Source: Maribacter algarum (ex Lu et al. 2025) (nom. illeg.)
GTDB lineage: Bacteria; Bacteroidota; Bacteroidia; Flavobacteriales; Flavobacteriaceae
DNA length: 64,000 bases
NCBI GenBank assembly: GCA_947495915.1
Contig: CANMAW010000001.1
Location: forward strand, 124,001-188,000
Direction: 5' to 3'
In this document: in pieces, positions 26,775-36,143 of the stretch
How the letters are laid out: the number at the start of each line of letters is the position of its first letter
Numbering within the stretch: the first letter of the stretch is position 1
Translations under genes and position numbers: made by a program
Notes under the pieces: model-generated
The model's input: the letters and a program-made list of their open reading frames with translations, nothing else
The model's database searches: none
Told to the model about the DNA's origin: nothing

Positions 26775-27272
26775 TTAATCCTCTTCCAATAAAGATTTTA
26801 AATCGAGCGTGTCATCTGTGATAATATTCATTTGACGAATCAATGAATTATAGGCTTCGACCATTTGCACAATAGAAGCAGTAGTATCTATACTATAGAC
26901 AATGTCTCCTTTAGTTTTCAACACATAAGTAAGAAATACTTTTTGCCTCGACTTAATCTGAGATTTGTCAAAAGTCTCAGGATAAGTAGATTCACTAAGC
27001 ACCTTTATCTTCTCAATTAAATCTTCAAGCACTAAACTTAAATCTTCTGAATTACTGACAATATACAACGCATCAAATCCCGTCTCTAACGAAACAAACT
27101 CGGGCCAATTCGCTATTATCTCGTGGGTTTTACTATTTGGTTTTAACTTTTCAGGCCAGTTATCACTAGAAATAGAACCGTTTACAACATCTTTGGTTTG
27201 CGTTTCTTTTTGGTCATTACCACAAGACAAAACCATTAAAATAAAAAAGCCGTAGAAAATTATTTTAGCCAT
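26775..27272 (-). CDS. Hypothetical lipoprotein
   Basis: 165 residues from the ATG at 27272; a start five codons earlier is possible. The lipoprotein signal MAKIIFYGFFILMVLSC is acylated at Cys17. The mature part is mostly helical and acidic (SKSQIK.., VEAYNSLIRQMNIITDDTLDLKSLLEED). No family recognised. It diverges from the threonine dehydrogenase gene with 64 bp between starts. Confidence 0.7.
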   Translation of the reverse strand: MAKIIFYGFFILMVLSCGNDQKETQTKDVVNGSISSDNWPEKLKPNSKTHEIIANWPEFVSLETGFDALYIVSNSEDLSLVLEDLIEKIKVLSESTYPETFDKSQIKSRQKVFLTYVLKTKGDIVYSIDTTASIVQMVEAYNSLIRQMNIITDDTLDLKSLLEED

Positions 27273-27336
27273 GAAGCGAATGTACAAATTTTAATAAAAG
27301 CTATCTTTAGCAACGAATTCATTTAACTCGATTTTA

Positions 27337-28284
27337 ATGCAAAAAAATATTCTAATAATTGGAGCTTGTGGACAAATTGGAACGGAACTTACGTATGCCT
27401 TACGTGAAACCTATGGAAGTGATAGAGTCATCGCTAGTGATATTAGAGAAGGTAACGAGGCTTTAATGAATTCAGGGCCTTTTGAGCTCTTAGACGCAAC
27501 AGATTACGACGCCATGGAAGAGGTAATTGCCTACCATGAAATTGATGAAGTCTACCTCATGGCTGCGATGCTTAGCGCAACTGCCGAAAAATTTCCAATG
27601 CGCGCTTGGAACTTAAATATGAATTCACTTTTTAACGTGCTCAATTTAGCACGCCAAAAAAAGTTAAGTAAAGTATTTTGGCCTTCGAGTATAGCAGTTT
27701 TTGGATCAAATACACCATCGGTCAATACCCCACAACATACAATAATGGAACCCAGTACCGTATACGGTATTAGCAAACAATCTGGTGAGCGCTGGTGTGA
27801 ATATTATTACAACAAATTTGGTGTTGATGTGCGCAGCATACGATATCCTGGACTCATTAGCTGGAAAACGCAACCAGGCGGTGGAACCACCGATTATGCC
27901 GTTGAAATATACCATAAGGCTTTAGCTGATCAAAAATATACTTGTTTTTTAAAGGAAAAAACAAAGCTGCCTATGATGTTTATGGACGACGCCATAAAAG
28001 CAACCCTTCAAATAATGAATGCCCCCAAAGAACAAATTAAAATTCGTTCTTCATATAATTTAGCGGCGATGAGTTTTAACCCACGTGAATTGGCATCTTG
28101 TATTCAAAAACACATTCCTAATTTCGAGGTCAATTTTCAGCCCGATTTTCGCCAGGCAATTGCCGACACTTGGCCATCAAGCATCGACGATTTAAGAGCT
28201 CAAGAAGACTGGAACTGGAATGCCGATTTCGATCTTGAAAAAACAACTGCAGAGATGCTAAAGCAACTAAATAACAAACTTTAG
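27337..28284 (+). CDS. L-threonine 3-dehydrogenase, short-chain (epimerase-like) type
   Basis: 315 residues. Extended SDR with NAD motif GACGQIG (9-15), PSSIAVFG (116-123) and catalytic Tyr143/Lys147 in YGISK. The combination [29 protein letters not shown] is diagnostic for the GalE-like L-threonine 3-dehydrogenases of flavobacteria, which oxidise L-threonine to 2-amino-3-oxobutyrate with NAD+ in the cytosol. Usually a glycine C-acetyltransferase completes the path; none is in this window. Its last 18 bp overlap the convergent RimK gene. Confidence 0.87.
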   Translation: MQKNILIIGACGQIGTELTYALRETYGSDRVIASDIREGNEALMNSGPFELLDATDYDAMEEVIAYHEIDEVYLMAAMLSATAEKFPMRAWNLNMNSLFNVLNLARQKKLSKVFWPSSIAVFGSNTPSVNTPQHTIMEPSTVYGISKQSGERWCEYYYNKFGVDVRSIRYPGLISWKTQPGGGTTDYAVEIYHKALADQKYTCFLKEKTKLPMMFMDDAIKATLQIMNAPKEQIKIRSSYNLAAMSFNPRELASCIQKHIPNFEVNFQPDFRQAIADTWPSSIDDLRAQEDWNWNADFDLEKTTAEMLKQLNNKL

Positions 28285-29637
28285 TTTCTTTTCAATGGCC
28301 AATATCATTTCATTGGCAATATCTTTTCCAGTAGCATTTTCTATACCTTCAAGACCAGGTGAAGAGTTCACTTCTAGTAAAAGTGGTCCTTTATTCGACC
28401 GAATAATATCTACTCCTGCAACAGCTAAATTCAACACTTTGGCTGCTTTTAATGCTAGTTTTTTCTCTACCGATGTTATTTTAATCGTAGAGGCTTTTCC
28501 GCCTTGATGAATATTTGCTCTAAACTCTCCTTTTTGAGCTTGACGTTGCATTGACGCAACTACCTTACCATTTACTACAAAGCAGCGAATGTCTTGGCCA
28601 TTGGCCTCTTTGATAAACTCTTGTACCAAAATATTGGTATTCACACTTTTAAAGGCATTAATAACACTCTCTGCGGCTTTATTGGTTTCTGCTAATACAA
28701 CGCCCTTACCTTGGGTACTTTCTAACAACTTTATAATTAGAGGTGAACCATTGACCATTTTGATAAGATCTTTGGTATCCATAGGTGATTTTGCGAATCC
28801 GGTGATGGGAATATGAATATCATTTTTCGAAAACAATTGAGAGGCAAACAACTTATCTCTTGATTGGGTAATAGCTTCCGCTGAATTCTGACAATACACT
28901 CCTAAATTATCAAATTGCCTAATTAATGCACAGCCGTAAAAAGTAACCGAAGGTTTAATTCTCGGAATTACGGCATCAAATTCTTTTAAAATATCACCTC
29001 CTCGATATCTTATTTCTGGTGAATGCGCATCTAGTTTCATATATGCTAATTCTACATTTAGAAAGACAATTTCATGACCTCTAGCTTCTGCAGCTTCCAT
29101 AATTCGCTTATTGCTATACAAATTCGGATTGCTAGCTAACAAAGCAATTTTCAGCCCTGTTTTCTCTTTAAAATATGGCGCATATTTGGTATTAATTTCT
29201 TCATCTGTAAAGCTTTGCTTTTGATAATTAATTGCTGAGTTTACCAAAAAACGTTCGTTAATTGCCTCACGGCCCAAAAGCATCCGAAACTCCATCGTAT
29301 CACGATTCGCAAGTGTCAGTTCAATTTCAAAAGTGCTATCTCCAATGGTTACTGGTGTCTTTACAACCAATCGTTCTTCTGAAATTCCTGAAGAACTTTT
29401 TACCATTCTTCGGTCGACCAAACGAGCATCACACTCAATACCAATACTGCGGTTTTCCTGTAGCGGATTTACCTCAAAACGCACCCAATCTTGCGCTCCT
29501 TTTGAATATATTTTTGTATTTGTTGCCTGAATCGACGAAGTTTTAGCTCCCGAATCGACTCTTGCTTTTATTGCTGGTATTCCTAAATCTTCAAATACAC
29601 ACCACTCTTCACTACCAATAATCTCTAAATCTTTCAA
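28267..29637 (-). CDS. Retropepsin-like domain fused to RimK ATP-grasp ligase
   Basis: 456 residues. The N-terminal ~140 residues form a RimK-associated retropepsin-like domain (Zn_protease/RimK-linked family) with [15 protein letters not shown], holding the single Asp of the D-S-G motif. Residues ~160-456 are an ATP-grasp RimK domain ([52 protein letters not shown]). RimK-type enzymes form amide bonds, e.g. adding glutamate to proteins or peptides with ATP. The fused domain could trim or recognise the same substrate. It follows the GNAT-nitrilase gene with a 4-bp gap, so it is probably in the polyamine operon. Confidence 0.88.
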   Translation of the reverse strand: MKDLEIIGSEEWCVFEDLGIPAIKARVDSGAKTSSIQATNTKIYSKGAQDWVRFEVNPLQENRSIGIECDARLVDRRMVKSSSGISEERLVVKTPVTIGDSTFEIELTLANRDTMEFRMLLGREAINERFLVNSAINYQKQSFTDEEINTKYAPYFKEKTGLKIALLASNPNLYSNKRIMEAAEARGHEIVFLNVELAYMKLDAHSPEIRYRGGDILKEFDAVIPRIKPSVTFYGCALIRQFDNLGVYCQNSAEAITQSRDKLFASQLFSKNDIHIPITGFAKSPMDTKDLIKMVNGSPLIIKLLESTQGKGVVLAETNKAAESVINAFKSVNTNILVQEFIKEANGQDIRCFVVNGKVVASMQRQAQKGEFRANIHQGGKASTIKITSVEKKLALKAAKVLNLAVAGVDIIRSNKGPLLLEVNSSPGLEGIENATGKDIANEMILAIEKKLKFVI

Positions 29638-29641
29638 ATCT

Positions 29642-31168
29642 TTATTTTTTTCTTAATTCAAAAATATCTGTTCTTCTATCTTTTAAGTTTCTTACTGCTC
29701 CAAACTGATTGAGCTCTCTTAACAAATCAATATCAACGTCTGCTATTAAAATCATTTCTGTATTTGGAGTTGCTTCTGCTTTTATTCCATTCGTTGGAAA
29801 AGAAAAATCGCAGGGAGTAAACACCATAGATTGGGCAAATTGAATATCCATATTTTGAACGTTTGGTAAGTTTCCAACACTACCAGCAATTGCAACATAG
29901 CATTCATTTTCAATTGCTCTAGCTTGTGCGCAATTGCGAACTCTTGAATACCCATTTTGAGTATCGGTAAGGAAAGGTATGAATAAAATATCCATACCTT
30001 CATCGGCTAGTAACCTGCTTAATTCCGGAAATTCAGAATCATAGCAAATCAAGATACCTATTTTACCGCAATCGGTATCAAATGCTTTCAATTGATGACC
30101 TCCTTGCATACCCCATACTTTGGCTTCATCAGGGGTCACATGCAATTTTTCATAACGTTCAATACTACCATCTCTACGACATAAATAACCAACATTGTAG
30201 AGCCGACCTTCGATCATTTGAGGCATACTACCTGAAATGATATTGATGTTATACGAAATAGAAAATTCTGAAAATTTCTGAACAATAGCTTCTGTGTGTT
30301 TTGCTAACTCTCGAATAGCATCTGAAGTTGACAAATGATTGTCTTTGGCCATTAACGGCGCATTAAAAAACTCAGGAAACAGTGCAAAATCTGAGCGGTA
30401 GCCTGAAACAGCATCAATAAAATACTCCGCCTGTTGTAGTAATTCCTCTAAATCTTTATAGGGCCGCATCTGCCACTGAATTAATCCAAGGCGTACTACT
30501 TTCTTCTTTGTTGCCACTTTTTTGGAGGGTTTCTGGTAATAAATATTATCCCACTCCATTAAAATCGCAAAATCATTAGAGGCTTTATCACCTTCTAAAT
30601 ACCCTTTCATAACCTTGGCTGGATGAAAATCATTGCTGATTTGAAAATTCAAAACAGGATCTTGAATCTCTTTGCGCTTCACTTTAGCTATGTATTCTTT
30701 TGGCGATAATTCTTTAGAATACTTGTGATAATTTGGCATTCTACCTCCAAACACAATACTTTTTAAATTCAATTTTTCGCACAGCTCTTTTCGATAATCG
30801 TATAACCGGCGACCTAACCTTAGGCCTCTGAATTGTGGTTTTATAAAAACTTCTATACCATAGAGAACATCACCATGGTTATCATGTGTTTGAAACGAGT
30901 AATTACCAGTTATTTCTTCATAAGTATGATTATCATCAAAGGCATCATAATCAACTATAATTGATAAGGCTACACCCGCAATTTGGCCATTAATTTTAAT
31001 TACAGCTTGACCTTCTGAAAATTTTTCAATTAAAGACTTTATATGCTCCTCTTTCCAATATGCACCTGGCATATTGGTGTACGCATCAATCATAGCTTTT
31101 TTAAGTTCTTGATAGTCTTCAAGATCTAAAAATTTCAATTCAATATTTTCTATTTCTTCAATATTCAT
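29642..31168 (-). CDS. GNAT acetyltransferase-nitrilase fusion
   Basis: 508 residues from ATG 31168; an in-frame start at 31219 is possible but would add a Cys-rich leader without signal character. N-terminal GNAT domain (about 1-210) with the acetyl-CoA loop [11 protein letters not shown] near 114-124. C-terminal carbon-nitrogen hydrolase (about 225-508) with complete catalytic triad Glu266 (FPEFFN), Lys341 (YEKLHV) and Cys375 (ICYDSEFPE). The arrangement is a recognised fusion whose substrate is unknown. Nitrilase relatives include N-carbamoylputrescine amidase, relevant next to arginine decarboxylase genes. Confidence 0.88.
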   Translation of the reverse strand: MNIEEIENIELKFLDLEDYQELKKAMIDAYTNMPGAYWKEEHIKSLIEKFSEGQAVIKINGQIAGVALSIIVDYDAFDDNHTYEEITGNYSFQTHDNHGDVLYGIEVFIKPQFRGLRLGRRLYDYRKELCEKLNLKSIVFGGRMPNYHKYSKELSPKEYIAKVKRKEIQDPVLNFQISNDFHPAKVMKGYLEGDKASNDFAILMEWDNIYYQKPSKKVATKKKVVRLGLIQWQMRPYKDLEELLQQAEYFIDAVSGYRSDFALFPEFFNAPLMAKDNHLSTSDAIRELAKHTEAIVQKFSEFSISYNINIISGSMPQMIEGRLYNVGYLCRRDGSIERYEKLHVTPDEAKVWGMQGGHQLKAFDTDCGKIGILICYDSEFPELSRLLADEGMDILFIPFLTDTQNGYSRVRNCAQARAIENECYVAIAGSVGNLPNVQNMDIQFAQSMVFTPCDFSFPTNGIKAEATPNTEMILIADVDIDLLRELNQFGAVRNLKDRRTDIFELRKK

Positions 31169-31271
31169 AAAACAGGTATTACAAGACACTATGTTCATAC
31201 TTATTAACCCTTGCAACATACCATGTCACAAGGGTTAATTCAATTGCAATAAATCTTAGAATTAAGAATAT

Positions 31272-31598
31272 TTAGTTCTCATCTTCATCACCATCGACCA
31301 TATCTTTTGGGTCGGGTGCTACTACAGCATCAGGGTCATCATCATCGAAATCTTCATAATCAGATTCGTCATAATTCTCCATGGTGTACTCTAGCTTTTC
31401 ACTAATTTTCACCAAATACTTGGTGTCACTAGTCAATACTTCGACAGCTTCAATTCGTTCACCATGTGCATTTCGAAATGAAATAATATCGTCATCATCA
31501 TACCCGTCAGGATACCGCTCAACAGTGAGTTTAAGTACCTCAGGAGTCAATTTTTTAAAATCAACTATAACTTTTTTTAAATGTGCGTGCTTGTCCAT
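31272..31598 (-). CDS. Small acidic protein
   Basis: 108 residues. The N-terminal ~75 residues look folded (VIVDFKKLTPEVLKLTVERYPDGY, GERIEAVEVLTSDTKYLVKIS) and the C-terminal 30 are strongly acidic (DYEDFDDDDPDAVVAPDPKD). It lies 2 bp after the deoxyhypusine-synthase-like gene, so it is cotranscribed. The agmatinase two genes upstream also carries an extra acidic tail. Function unknown; an acidic clamp for polycationic polyamines is possible and untested. Confidence 0.7.
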   Translation of the reverse strand: MDKHAHLKKVIVDFKKLTPEVLKLTVERYPDGYDDDDIISFRNAHGERIEAVEVLTSDTKYLVKISEKLEYTMENYDESDYEDFDDDDPDAVVAPDPKDMVDGDEDEN

Positions 31599-31600
31599 AA

Positions 31601-32575
31601 TTACATTTCTAAAAGATAAGCAAAGATTAACGGCGCAACTATTGTAGCGTCACTTTCAATAATAAATTTCGGTGTATTTATATCTAATTTACCCCATGTT
31701 ATTTTCTCGTTAGGTACAGCACCTGAATACGATCCGTAGCTTGTAGTACTGTCACTAATTTGGCAAAAATAGCTCCAAAATGGCGTGTCAGTACGTTCCA
31801 TATCTTGATATAACATCGGCACCACACAAATAGGAAAATCACCTGCTATACCACCTCCTATTTGAAAAAAACCGATTCCGTTTTCAGAATTTGCAGTGTA
31901 CCAATCAGCCAAAAATGTCATGTATTCAATACCCGACTTCATGGTACTCGCTTGCAACTCTCCTTTCATTACATAAGAAGCAAAAATGTTACCCATAGTA
32001 CTATCTTCCCATCCTGGGCATACAATTGGTAAGTTTTTTTCAGCGGCGGCATACATCCAAGAATCTTTCAAATCAATCTCATAATATTCTTCTAAAACCC
32101 CTGAAAGCAATAATTTATACATGTACTCATGCGGTAAATAGCGTTCGCCTTTAGCTTCTGAATCCTTCCAAATTTTTACAATATGTTTCTGAATTCTTCG
32201 GAATGCTTCCTCCTCGGGTATGCACGTATCCGTTACCCTATTTAGGCCTTTTTCCAACAAATTCCATTCATCTTGAGGCGTTAAATCACGGTAATTTGGT
32301 ACGCGTTTGTAATGCGAATGTGCCACTAAATTCATGATATCTTCTTCAAGGTTAGCGCCTGTACATGAAACTATATGCACCTTATCTTGCCGTATCATTT
32401 CTGCAAAAATCTTACCCAATTCAGCAGTACTCATGGCACCTGCCAAAGAAACCAACATTTTTGAGCCCTGATTCAATTGGGCCTCATAGCCTTTTGCTGC
32501 ATCAACTAAAGCTGCGGCATTAAAATGCAGGTAATACTTTTCTATAAAATCAGAAATTGCACCTTTAGTCTTCAT
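31601..32575 (-). CDS. Deoxyhypusine synthase family protein
   Basis: 324 residues from ATG 32575; upstream in-frame codons lie inside the agmatinase gene. Full-length DHS fold with NAD-binding CTGANLEEDI (71-80) and the catalytic segment NEKITWGKL, in which Lys296 corresponds to the active-site Lys of human DHS (WGK). In eukaryotes the enzyme moves an aminobutyl group from spermidine to eIF5A, which bacteria lack. Bacterial relatives can act as homospermidine synthases. Being in one operon with arginine decarboxylase and agmatinase, it probably makes a polyamine from putrescine. It overlaps agmatinase by 11 bp. Confidence 0.88.
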   Translation of the reverse strand: MKTKGAISDFIEKYYLHFNAAALVDAAKGYEAQLNQGSKMLVSLAGAMSTAELGKIFAEMIRQDKVHIVSCTGANLEEDIMNLVAHSHYKRVPNYRDLTPQDEWNLLEKGLNRVTDTCIPEEEAFRRIQKHIVKIWKDSEAKGERYLPHEYMYKLLLSGVLEEYYEIDLKDSWMYAAAEKNLPIVCPGWEDSTMGNIFASYVMKGELQASTMKSGIEYMTFLADWYTANSENGIGFFQIGGGIAGDFPICVVPMLYQDMERTDTPFWSYFCQISDSTTSYGSYSGAVPNEKITWGKLDINTPKFIIESDATIVAPLIFAYLLEM

Positions 32576-33503
32576 CTTCGTCAAATTTAGAGTTGGTATT
32601 TGATTTGTAGTCAACATCATAAGTATTGTCGTAATTCTCATCAACGTCTTGACCCATAAATTTATAGCTCAACATTTTGTAATATAGTTTAGCAGCCACA
32701 AAGTCAGACGATTTATCTGCTGGATTCGGACATAATTCTACAATATCAAAACCAACCACATTTTTTTCTTCAAAAACCTGCTTTAAAAATTCCATAGTTT
32801 CGTACCATAGTAATCCCCCTGGTTCTGGCGTACCCGTAGCTGGAAGAATTGATGGGTCTAAGGCATCTAAATCAAAAGTTATAAAAACGGTATCGGTCAT
32901 TGCTTCAAGCACTTTATCCATCCAATAATCATCATTTACCATATCATGGGCGAAGAATGTTTTTTCTTCCTCCATAAACGTTTTTTCAATGGCATCCATC
33001 GATCGAATACCAACTTGTACTAAATTGGTGGTTTGACTTGCCTCATTTACAGCACAAGCGTGATTATATGCACTGCCATTATAAGTTTCACGTAAGTCGG
33101 CATGAGCATCAATATGTAATACGGTTAAATTATCAAAACACTCATTGAAAGCTCGAATAATTCCTATTGAAATTGAATGCTCACCTCCAAAAAGAGTTAC
33201 AAACTTATTGCGCTTTATAAACTCTTTAGTAGACTTATGCACGGCATTTACCATGGCTTCAGGCGAAGCATCTTCAGTAATTGCATCTGCTAAATAAACG
33301 CCTTGCTGATATACTTCAGAGGCTGTTTCAATATCATAAAGCTCCATGTTTTCTGAAGCCTCTAAAAAGGCGTCTGGACCTTTGTCAGCACCTTTCCCCC
33401 ATGTACTAGTTCCATCATAAGGAACTGGAATTAAAACCACTTTTGCGGTTTCTAATTGTGCGAATTCGTCAGCTATACCTGCGTAATTCTTTTTAGTTTT
33501 CAT
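32565..33503 (-). CDS. speB: Agmatinase / ureohydrolase family
   Basis: 312 residues from ATG 33503; the frame is open to 33572, but that would overlap the arginine decarboxylase stop region. Binuclear Mn site complete: His109 (GGEHS), Asp132/His134/Asp136 (DAHADL) and Asp211/Asp213 (FDLDALDPS). It hydrolyses agmatine to putrescine and urea. A 25-residue acidic tail (DVDENYDN..KFDEDED) extends beyond the usual C-terminus. Preceded by arginine decarboxylase (49 bp gap). Confidence 0.9.
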   Translation of the reverse strand: MKTKKNYAGIADEFAQLETAKVVLIPVPYDGTSTWGKGADKGPDAFLEASENMELYDIETASEVYQQGVYLADAITEDASPEAMVNAVHKSTKEFIKRNKFVTLFGGEHSISIGIIRAFNECFDNLTVLHIDAHADLRETYNGSAYNHACAVNEASQTTNLVQVGIRSMDAIEKTFMEEEKTFFAHDMVNDDYWMDKVLEAMTDTVFITFDLDALDPSILPATGTPEPGGLLWYETMEFLKQVFEEKNVVGFDIVELCPNPADKSSDFVAAKLYYKMLSYKFMGQDVDENYDNTYDVDYKSNTNSKFDEDED

Positions 33504-33552
33504 TGTAATTTTTGATGTTATGCCACTACAGCAGTTAAAAGTTATGAAATAA

Positions 33553-34968
33553 TTATTCGATATGTGATGCACTATTTTGATACCCTAGAATCTGAAGAAA
33601 ATCTTCGGCCTTTTGTTGCGAATTAAAGAGGGTTGTTATGATATTTCCGTCGGTATCTCGGTCAATTAAGACGTGCTTTGGTCGTGGAATTAAACAATGT
33701 TGTAAACCCCCATAACCACCTATTGTTTCTTGGTATGCACCTGTATTGAAAAAACCGATATATAAAGGCTTGTCTCTCTTGTATTTTGGCAAGTAAATTG
33801 CGTTCATATTTTGTTCGCTATTGTAATAGTCATCACTATCACAGGTCAAACCACCTAATAATACACGCTCGTATTCATCATTCCATCGATTTATAGGCAA
33901 CATGATAAATCGTTTATTTATAGCCCATGTATCAGGTAAAGTTGTGATGAATGAAGAATCAATCATGTTCCACTTTTCGCGATCGTTTTGCTGCTTCTGA
34001 TATAAAATCTCATAAATAGCGCCCCCACTTTCACCTACAGTAAAACTTCCGAATTCTGTGAAAATATGGGGCACAGGCACCTCAGCTTCCGCACAGGTAA
34101 TATTAATTTGGTTGATTATTTCGTCTACCATATAGGCGTAATCATACTCAAAGGCCAATGAATTTTTTATAGGAAATCCTCCACCAATATTTAAACTATC
34201 AAGTGACGGACAGATTTTCTTAAGCTTCACATACACCTTGAGACATTTCATCATTTCGTTCCAGTAATAAGCGTTATCGCGAATACCAGTATTAATGAAA
34301 AAATGAAGCATTTTCAATTCAACCTTATCATTGCCTTTGATTTGGTTTTCGAAAAAAGGAACAATATTCTTATATCCTATTCCTAAACGAGATGTGTAAA
34401 ATTCGAATTTTGGCTCCTCTTCAGATGCAATACGAATACCGACTTGAAAATCATTTTCAATAACGTCAGATAACAAATCAATTTCCTCGTAGTTATCGAT
34501 AATTGGAATACAGTTGGTATGGCCTTGATTAATTAAGCGACCAATATTCTCAACGTATTGGGCACGCTTAAAGCCGTTACATATGACAAAGGTATCGTCT
34601 TTAATTTTACCAGCTCTTTTAAGTTCTTCGACAATATTGATATCAAATGCTGACGAAGTTTCAATATGAATATCATTTCGCAAAGCTTCATGCAAAACAT
34701 GCTGAAAATGCGAACTTTTAGTACAATAGCAATAATTATAATTGCCCTTGTATTGATGTTTCTGAATAGCATCAGAAAACCAGCCTTTGGCTCTTTCTAT
34801 ATTCTCTGATATTTTAGGCAAATAGGTAAATTTCAATGGGCTACCATACTCTTTAACCAGTGCACTTAATTGAATGCCATGAAAGTTTAGGTTTTCACCA
34901 TCTAAAGAAAACTCTTCTTGAGGAAAATCATAGGTTTGATCAATGAGATCAATATATTTTGTATTCAT
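33553..34968 (-). CDS. speA: Arginine decarboxylase (fold-type III PLP enzyme)
   Basis: 471 residues, alanine-racemase-fold PLP enzyme. The PLP Lys84 lies in NYCYCTKSSHF, and GGGFPIKNSL, HFFINTGIRD and a C-terminal Cys region (LLGGLTCDSDDYYN) fit the compact biosynthetic arginine/ornithine-type decarboxylases of Bacteroidota. With agmatinase immediately downstream, arginine to agmatine is the favoured reaction. First gene of a minus-strand operon; its upstream 448-bp gap contains a possible small gene. Confidence 0.87.
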   Translation of the reverse strand: MNTKYIDLIDQTYDFPQEEFSLDGENLNFHGIQLSALVKEYGSPLKFTYLPKISENIERAKGWFSDAIQKHQYKGNYNYCYCTKSSHFQHVLHEALRNDIHIETSSAFDINIVEELKRAGKIKDDTFVICNGFKRAQYVENIGRLINQGHTNCIPIIDNYEEIDLLSDVIENDFQVGIRIASEEEPKFEFYTSRLGIGYKNIVPFFENQIKGNDKVELKMLHFFINTGIRDNAYYWNEMMKCLKVYVKLKKICPSLDSLNIGGGFPIKNSLAFEYDYAYMVDEIINQINITCAEAEVPVPHIFTEFGSFTVGESGGAIYEILYQKQQNDREKWNMIDSSFITTLPDTWAINKRFIMLPINRWNDEYERVLLGGLTCDSDDYYNSEQNMNAIYLPKYKRDKPLYIGFFNTGAYQETIGGYGGLQHCLIPRPKHVLIDRDTDGNIITTLFNSQQKAEDFLQILGYQNSASHIE

Positions 34969-35416
34969 TAACGATACGTATTAAAATAGAAAATTCGACA
35001 ATTGTTATAGCAATCGTGTTTGCTAAATATTAAAAAATTGCAACTAAATTCTATCTCAAATAGTTATCTGTTTCTGAGTAGTAGGAAGGAAAAAATAGTC
35101 ATGCTGGCTGCTGACAATTTCAGTGGCTACAGAAGTAAGCTTTAAAATTCGGTTACCTATCTGATAGGCAGTTATGAGGTTTGACTTCTTAATTCCCCAA
35201 AACCCGAACGTATAAACACGGTTCATGATGTTCAGCTATTGCTAAATAAGCAAATCGTTATGTTTCGATTTGACGTCGCAAATGAAATACATTTTTTTAA
35301 ATAAACAACACTTTTTGAAAAAATTTATTTTTTTAATGAACACTAAGACATCTTCAGCATACAATATTGATATTTAGACTTTTAATTATTAATTTTCAAG
35401 AAAATAAATTGTCACA
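34969..35416. other. 448-bp gap upstream of the polyamine operon
   Basis: AT-rich region between the divergent arginine decarboxylase and a secreted protein gene. It contains a 56-codon minus-strand frame (35056-35226). No TAnnTTTG box, riboswitch-like fold or other pattern could be supported. Confidence 0.5.
35056..35226 (-). CDS. Possible small protein (56 aa)
   Basis: ATG at 35226, TGA at 35056-35058. The product begins MNRVYTFGFWGIKKSN and ends TTQKQITI, with a plausible amino-acid mix and more GC than its surroundings. No family or promoter recognised. It points the same way as the polyamine operon, ending 88 bp before it. Confidence 0.3.
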   Translation of the reverse strand: MNRVYTFGFWGIKKSNLITAYQIGNRILKLTSVATEIVSSQHDYFFLPTTQKQITI

Positions 35417-36130
35417 ATGGTGAAAAATAGTTCAATTTTATTGATCAGCATACTTGTATTCAGCTTCATAACATCTGCAATAGCACAAATACCTGAGGGG
35501 GTTTTTATAACCGACCAAGATAATATTCGGCATGAACTTAAAGTTTCTGATGAATATTTTATTCATACGATTTATCAAACATCACCTTCAAAATTTATTA
35601 AAACCGTCGGCGGCTTTTATACCATTTCAAATTCTTCGTTAGAAGTACAATTAGAATTTAATTCAGATTATGCTGTTGATTCAGTTTCTATCGTAAAAAT
35701 TCCTTATAAATTTAAGAAAGGCCAACTCATTTTTGATTTGGATACTGTATTAGTTTTTGATCAAATAAAACCCTTAACACAGGATTTAGATGGACAATGG
35801 TTATTCGCGACCAGAGGGCCAGATACAGGTCAAGTGCGAAGAGGAGAAGAAAATTCGAGAAAAACCTTGAAATATTTACAAGACAATCGATTTCAATGGA
35901 TTGCTTTCAACACCGAATCCTTCAAATTTCATGGTACTGGCGGCGGTTCTTTTTCTTCTAAAAACGGTGTATATACTGAATTAATAGATTTCTTTTCTAA
36001 AGATAATTCTCGTGTTGGTGCTGCATTGAATTTCAATTATGAACTTCAAAATACTGATTGGCATCACACTGGCATGAACAGCAAAGGAAAACCAATGTAT
36101 GAAATCTGGTCAAAGAGGGTATCAAAATAA
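35417..36130 (+). CDS. Hypothetical secreted protein
   Basis: 237 residues. The signal peptide MVKNSSILLISILVFSFITSAIA is followed by a lipocalin-like pattern (GVFITDQDNIRHELKVSDEYFIHTIY; LDGQWLFATRG; SFSSKNGVYTELIDF), similar in layout to DUF4488-type Bacteroidota proteins, though I cannot confirm the family. It converges on the TRAP permease gene with 13 bp between stops. Confidence 0.6.
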   Translation: MVKNSSILLISILVFSFITSAIAQIPEGVFITDQDNIRHELKVSDEYFIHTIYQTSPSKFIKTVGGFYTISNSSLEVQLEFNSDYAVDSVSIVKIPYKFKKGQLIFDLDTVLVFDQIKPLTQDLDGQWLFATRGPDTGQVRRGEENSRKTLKYLQDNRFQWIAFNTESFKFHGTGGGSFSSKNGVYTELIDFFSKDNSRVGAALNFNYELQNTDWHHTGMNSKGKPMYEIWSKRVSK

Positions 36131-36143
36131 AAACTTCTTGCAA

